Of a DNA stretch of 22,764 nucleotides, positions 19,649-22,764 are shown piece after piece. Where the stretch lies: contig NW_008705589.1 of assembly GCF_000186865.1 (NCBI RefSeq), forward strand, positions 36,610-59,373, written 5' to 3'. Source of the stretch: Aureococcus anophagefferens (Eukaryota; Sar; Pelagophyceae; Pelagomonadales; Pelagomonadaceae). The notes under the pieces were generated by a model that was not told the origin of the DNA, ran no database searches, and saw nothing but the letters and a program-made list of their open reading frames with translations. Position 1 is the first letter of the stretch. Each line of letters opens with the position of its first letter. The translations under genes were made by a program, and so were the position numbers.

Positions 19649-19837
19649 AGGAAGTTTAACACATCCCGCCGGCGGGGAACGTTACGAGAGAAGTATGTAA
19701 GCTTTCGCTCACTGTCCGCCCCAGAATGGAAGCGATCGTTGCCACCCGGGCGATCATTGCTCAGGCTTAGGTCCTAGTTTGGCACTCCAAGTTTAGAGCG
19801 CGAGTAGAATCCGCTTATTCTCGGCAATCCAAACATA

Positions 19838-20689
19838 TTATCGACTGCTGTGATTCAACGCTATTATTTTGGCACCATTGACTTGCGGAACAAGGCGACG
19901 TTTCTGAGTTTCGGTGGAGTCGCAGACGTGAGAGACGTTCGTGTTTAGGATAGGGACACATGTACCCTGTCCTCGGCTCAACAGGGCCATAACATTTCGC
20001 TTGTGTCTAAGTTCGTTTTGCCTCATAAAGGCTATAATGTTATCAAAGCTTGTGCTCCCTGGAGGGCCCAATTCATTGACGCAAAGCGTATCCTTGTCAC
20101 ATGTCTGTATATCCCCCTGCTGGAGATATTCGGCGTCCTCCAATTTCTTCCCTCTGGAAATGCTATCATCTAACCATTGTTTTACGACGCATGGAATTTT
20201 CCAGGCGACTGCTGCGTCATATTTAGCTCCATTCCCATGTTTGGCAACTAGGATGTCTGTCATTTCTGCATCGAGCGTTGGCATGTATACAGCCCCAGCT
20301 TTCAGTATCTGCGTGCATATTACCTCGCGTACGACTCTATCAAATCCACTCAGTGCAACCCGGAGCCCAAGCAACGGCGGAATGCGAAAGTTTATTTCCT
20401 TTAGTCTCGCGGTTGCTTCATAACAGCTCCTTATATAAGTTACATCTACCACTACAATCTGTCCAGACATCGGATAGCGTGTTGCTGCCTCGTATTTCGA
20501 TGATTTCACTGATGCACATACTAGGTGTGTGGTATCACTTGTAAGTTCATTGTTTACTTGTGCACCCATGGCAAGACCCATGCGGCACAAATCTGCGCGC
20601 GCGCTCGACGTGAGCCCAGTGGTGCATAGCACCACTGACCGCATTAAACTTGATAATCGAGTCGGAATTGATTCACCATTGATATTCAT
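19838..20689 (-). CDS. Twin-BRCT-domain protein, TopBP1/Dpb11-like
   Basis: A 283-residue intronless protein from the ATG at 20689, with an in-frame stop just upstream. It has two tandem BRCT domains, about 15-98 and 105-188. BRCT1 reads VVLCTTGL..., a THLVC core and VVVDVTYIRSC, with Tyr where the usual Trp sits. BRCT2 reads GLRVALSGFDRVVREVI, DILVAKHGNGAKYDAA and VVKQWLDDSI, keeping the Trp. BRCT pairs bind phosphorylated partners in DNA-damage signalling and replication. The P-L-L-G-x-x-V-A-x-S-G-F style of BRCT2 recalls the first BRCT pair of TopBP1/Dpb11/Rad4, but those proteins have four or more BRCT domains and this one ends after two with a 95-residue tail of no known type. More exons upstream are possible but not visible. 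Confidence 0.85.
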   Translation of the reverse strand: MNINGESIPTRLSSLMRSVVLCTTGLTSSARADLCRMGLAMGAQVNNELTSDTTHLVCASVKSSKYEAATRYPMSGQIVVVDVTYIRSCYEATARLKEINFRIPPLLGLRVALSGFDRVVREVICTQILKAGAVYMPTLDAEMTDILVAKHGNGAKYDAAVAWKIPCVVKQWLDDSISRGKKLEDAEYLQQGDIQTCDKDTLCVNELGPPGSTSFDNIIAFMRQNELRHKRNVMALLSRGQGTCVPILNTNVSHVCDSTETQKRRLVPQVNGAKIIALNHSSR

Positions 20690-21130
20690 CGATCCCGCAT
20701 AATATGATGAGTGTGCGGCTCGGCGCTAAGGCCAGTGTGGAAACAACCGTCGTCTACGAAGGACAAGCCCAGTGAGGGAAGTTGGACTCTAGATGATAGA
20801 GACTCAGACGCCGCGCCGGTGGGCGCAAGGTCACCTAGATCTATCAGGCCCGGCGGCACCATTCTTTCAATGGCGGCTCTTTGCCGGCGAGCGAGATTAT
20901 CGAGCGGTCCGCCGTGGCCCCGGCGAGGTTGGTGGCAAGTGGTGTCGGCGGCGGCGAGCATCTCGACGCGCGCGCACGCGTCGAGTAACGGGATCGCAGC
21001 CGCGGCGCGCGGCGCCGCCTACCTCCACCGCAGACTCGGGGTGTGAGTGTTAGGTGGATACGGGGGATATCCCGGGGGTATCTTTGGTCCTTCGCAGGGG
21101 CCGTGCAACGAATATAGACTGACCTTGATG

Positions 21131-21163
<33 letters not shown>

Positions 21164-21367
21164 ATGACACTACTGTAGTACAGTACGCTACACTACCACT
21201 ACCCTACTACTATCATGCTAGCGCATCGAGCCACTCGGCGGCCGCCGCGCCCTGGGAGGTCCGTACGCCAGGGACCTTCGCCTTGAGTAGCTCTTGCATG
21301 CTCTCTGCAAAGCAAAGGTGCATGCCAAGTAGGAACGGAGACGAACCCCTTGAAGACCCAGCGCGCC
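20690..21367. other. Spacer with GC-rich segment and microsatellite
   Basis: The GC-rich part (about 20800-21030) has open frames on both strands without a family signature. It is followed by a (TC)n tract at 21131-21162 and a run of ACTACC-like words to about 21212. One minus-strand frame ending at about 21222 (protein end AAAAEWLDALA) has coding-like composition and could be the far end of the transposase remnant, but I cannot support it. Confidence 0.45.
21130..21162. repeat. (TC)n microsatellite, interrupted
   Basis: A tc-dinucleotide run with two ta interruptions, followed by a low-complexity act/acc stretch. Confidence 0.9.
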
Positions 21368-21568
21368 TCAAGGTCCCTCTCTTAGCAACATGGCCATGAT
21401 GTAGCCGAAGAGCTGGACCAACTCATCGCGGTCCGGCTTCTTGCGGCCCGCGTGTGTGTTGTCGCCCGTGGCCGTGACGATGCTGCCGAGCATGCCCACG
21501 GGGAAGAACAGCTCGAAGTAGGCCCCCGGCGGACGATTGTCGCCGAGGTCGTTGCCCCAGTTGAGGCT
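21368..21568 (-). pseudogene. piggyBac-like transposase fragment (decayed)
   Basis: On the minus strand a 66-residue frame reads SLNWGND, then GAYFELFFPVGMLGSIVTATG, then DELVQLFGYIMAMLL before a TGA. This order (FELFFP, a helix, a T/N-containing stretch, then EL..F.G....ML) is how the N-terminal part of piggyBac-type DDE transposases (DDE_Tnp_1_7) begins. The catalytic Asp residues, which lie further on, are not seen. The frame upstream seems to shift near 21575 in a gcgcgc tract, where YPSTKPWTASELA in another frame looks like its continuation. It is therefore probably a dead remnant; a short unrelated exon is the alternative. Confidence 0.45.
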
Positions 21569-21944
21569 CGCGCGCCAGCTCGGAAGCCGTCCACGGCTTC
21601 GTGCTAGGGTAAAGATTAATAAGGTGCTTTAGGCGTGCGTGTGGGGCTTCCGGCTCCTGAACGTGCGGGTGGGGTCGCCTCGTGGTCGTCGGCCGCCAGC
21701 GAGGGCGGGCACGGCGCCATCGGATGCGGGCCAACTTTGAGCTGCTCGCAGATAAAAAGCCGCACTGTACAGCTGTACTATTGTAGAAGATTGTGACTTT
21801 GTGACTCTGATATGCATCGAGTAGAAATAATTCAGAGCGGAAAACATTGCCTCCGGCTGCGACGTGTACGCACGTATGTGTTTGCTTTGCGTCAACGCTG
21901 GCTGTATGAAAACCAGGTCTTGTCATTTTCGTTTAATCTTGCAG
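21569..21944. other. Stretch before the first clear Beclin exon
   Basis: This should contain earlier Beclin exons if the gene is intact. The only candidate is a plus-strand frame at about 21812-21916 ending RQRWLYENQ, which resembles the late coiled coil of Beclin. Joining it to 21945 would need an intron of only 28 nt (21917-21944, GT-AG). Otherwise nothing is recognisable. Confidence 0.4.
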
Positions 21945-22764
21945 ACACTTTGCTTACAGAGAGCGCTTTTACAGATTCATCGGTTGCATGAGCAGCGCGA
22001 TTCAAACCAAGCATTATTGAGATGGTGCTCAGCAAAGCAAAGTCAATTGAGTACAGTTAATGTCTTGAATGACTGCTTTCATATCTGGCATTCTGGACCG
22101 TTTGCTACGATAAACGGATTTCGTCTTGGTCGTAATCACACAACCCAGGTTTGTGCAAACTGGGAGCCTGACAGATTTAATTGCCGAACTAGGTGGACTG
22201 GAATGAAATAAATGCAGCGTTGGGTGATATTCTCTTGTTATTGGCTACTATCGATTATAATTTTTCGAGGTATACTCTATCTTTAATTTAGATAAGACAT
22301 AAGTTTGGACTAAGATATGTATTATTCCCTATGGGAAACTATTCCAAATTGAGATCTGGTACCTTGACTTGCTGCCCTCCACAACTCAAATGTTGCTATT
22401 TGTAGCCAACGATCCAAAGGTTCAATACTGTTTGTATACAGATGATAGCTTTTCACTGCTACCGAAACGCAATTTCAATCAGGCCATGGTTGCCCTGCTG
22501 ACATGTGCCAAGGTAGGTAGGTGGGGGGTATTGTCCAATCCGTTTGCGTTTTAATATTGTTTTATAAACAGGAACTTGGAAATTTTGTTGAGACAAAAGA
22601 CCCAGCCTTGCGCTACCCGTATCTGATCCAGAATGACAAGATCGACTCATCTTCCGTCATGCATACAAGCAACGAAGGGAAATGGACAAAAGCAATGAAA
22701 TTTTTACTGACTGATCTCAAATGGGCTGTAGCGTGGATTGTCAAGCACTGTGATGGCCATCTAA
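21945..22764 (+). CDS. ATG6: Beclin-1/ATG6 (VPS30), C-terminal part, 3' partial
   Basis: Beclin is a core subunit of the class III PI3-kinase (VPS34) complexes that start autophagy and serve endosomal sorting. I place five exons: 21945-22148, 22193-22269, 22315-22358, 22406-22512, and 22572 to the window edge. Four GT-AG introns of 44, 45, 47 and 59 nt keep the phase throughout. The protein covers the end of the coiled coil (LHEQRDSNQALL) and most of the BARA domain: NVLNDCFHIWHSGPFATING, FRLGR, VDWNEINAALGDILLLLA, PMGNYSKLRS, FNQAMVALL, and WTKAMKFLLTDLKWAVAW. These are family hallmarks. The N-terminal half (BH3-like region and most of the coiled coil) is not found upstream, so the gene is either 5' truncated or has earlier exons too diverged or short to see. 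The aromatic finger is altered (LLP instead of FFW). Confidence 0.9.

Larger units (their letters stand above)
18630..19837. other. Spacer between NMNAT and BRCT genes
   Basis: This 1.2-kb stretch should hold the NMNAT promoter and the BRCT 3' end. It contains the second copy of dispersed family 2 (19226-19321) and a degenerate tandem repeat (19563-19648). Short frames in the GC-rich middle part have no family signature. I see no gene. Confidence 0.55.

Noticed and set aside
20686..20961. Minus-strand frame upstream of the BRCT gene as an extra N-terminal exon
   Set aside because: It has no BRCT features, is in another frame, and an in-frame stop precedes the BRCT ATG.
1..22764. CRISPR array, rRNA, tRNA, bacterial operon or phage genes
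   Set aside because: None of the expected spacing, structures or gene orders is present; all clear genes are eukaryotic.

Overview
This is a nuclear genome window from a eukaryote. The evidence is spliceosomal introns and eukaryote-only families: MAP kinase, AP-1 gamma-adaptin, Beclin/ATG6, eukaryotic-type NMNAT, BRCT and RING proteins. The best lineage clue is a secreted EGF-module protein at 11672-13765. It resembles the SIG1/OCM mastigoneme proteins of stramenopiles (tubular flagellar hairs), so I infer a heterokont, probably flagellated; this is inference from one family. The standard genetic code fits every gene.

Layout, left to right: armadillo-repeat protein (+, cut by the left edge); MAPK15/ERK7-like kinase (+); four-EF-hand calcium sensor with a 48-nt intron (+); AP-1 gamma-adaptin (-), rebuilt here as 19 exons coding for 835 residues; a GC-rich tandem repeat just upstream of its start; mastigoneme-like EGF protein (+); membrane-anchored C3HC5 RING protein (-); long N-terminal extension plus NMN adenylyltransferase (-), joined by a 67-nt intron; twin-BRCT protein (-); a decayed piggyBac-like transposase fragment (-); and the C-terminal half of Beclin-1/ATG6 (+), cut by the right edge. 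The genes are housekeeping, signalling or trafficking genes of unrelated function, with no sign of an operon. AP-1 and Beclin both belong to endomembrane traffic, but they are far apart and their proximity probably means nothing.

The strongest results come from reading across frames. Most introns are only 42-70 nt, two appear to use GC-AG ends, and one exon is 20 nt. Spacers are 0.3-1.2 kb and hold several diverged repeat families. One family has copies upstream of three different genes. I saw no tRNA, rRNA, CRISPR array or self-contained mobile element, and nothing that amounts to a new multi-gene system. The points most worth checking are the tiny and GC-AG introns, the NMNAT fusion, the altered Beclin aromatic finger, the altered APE motif in the kinase, and the shared repeat in 5' flanks.
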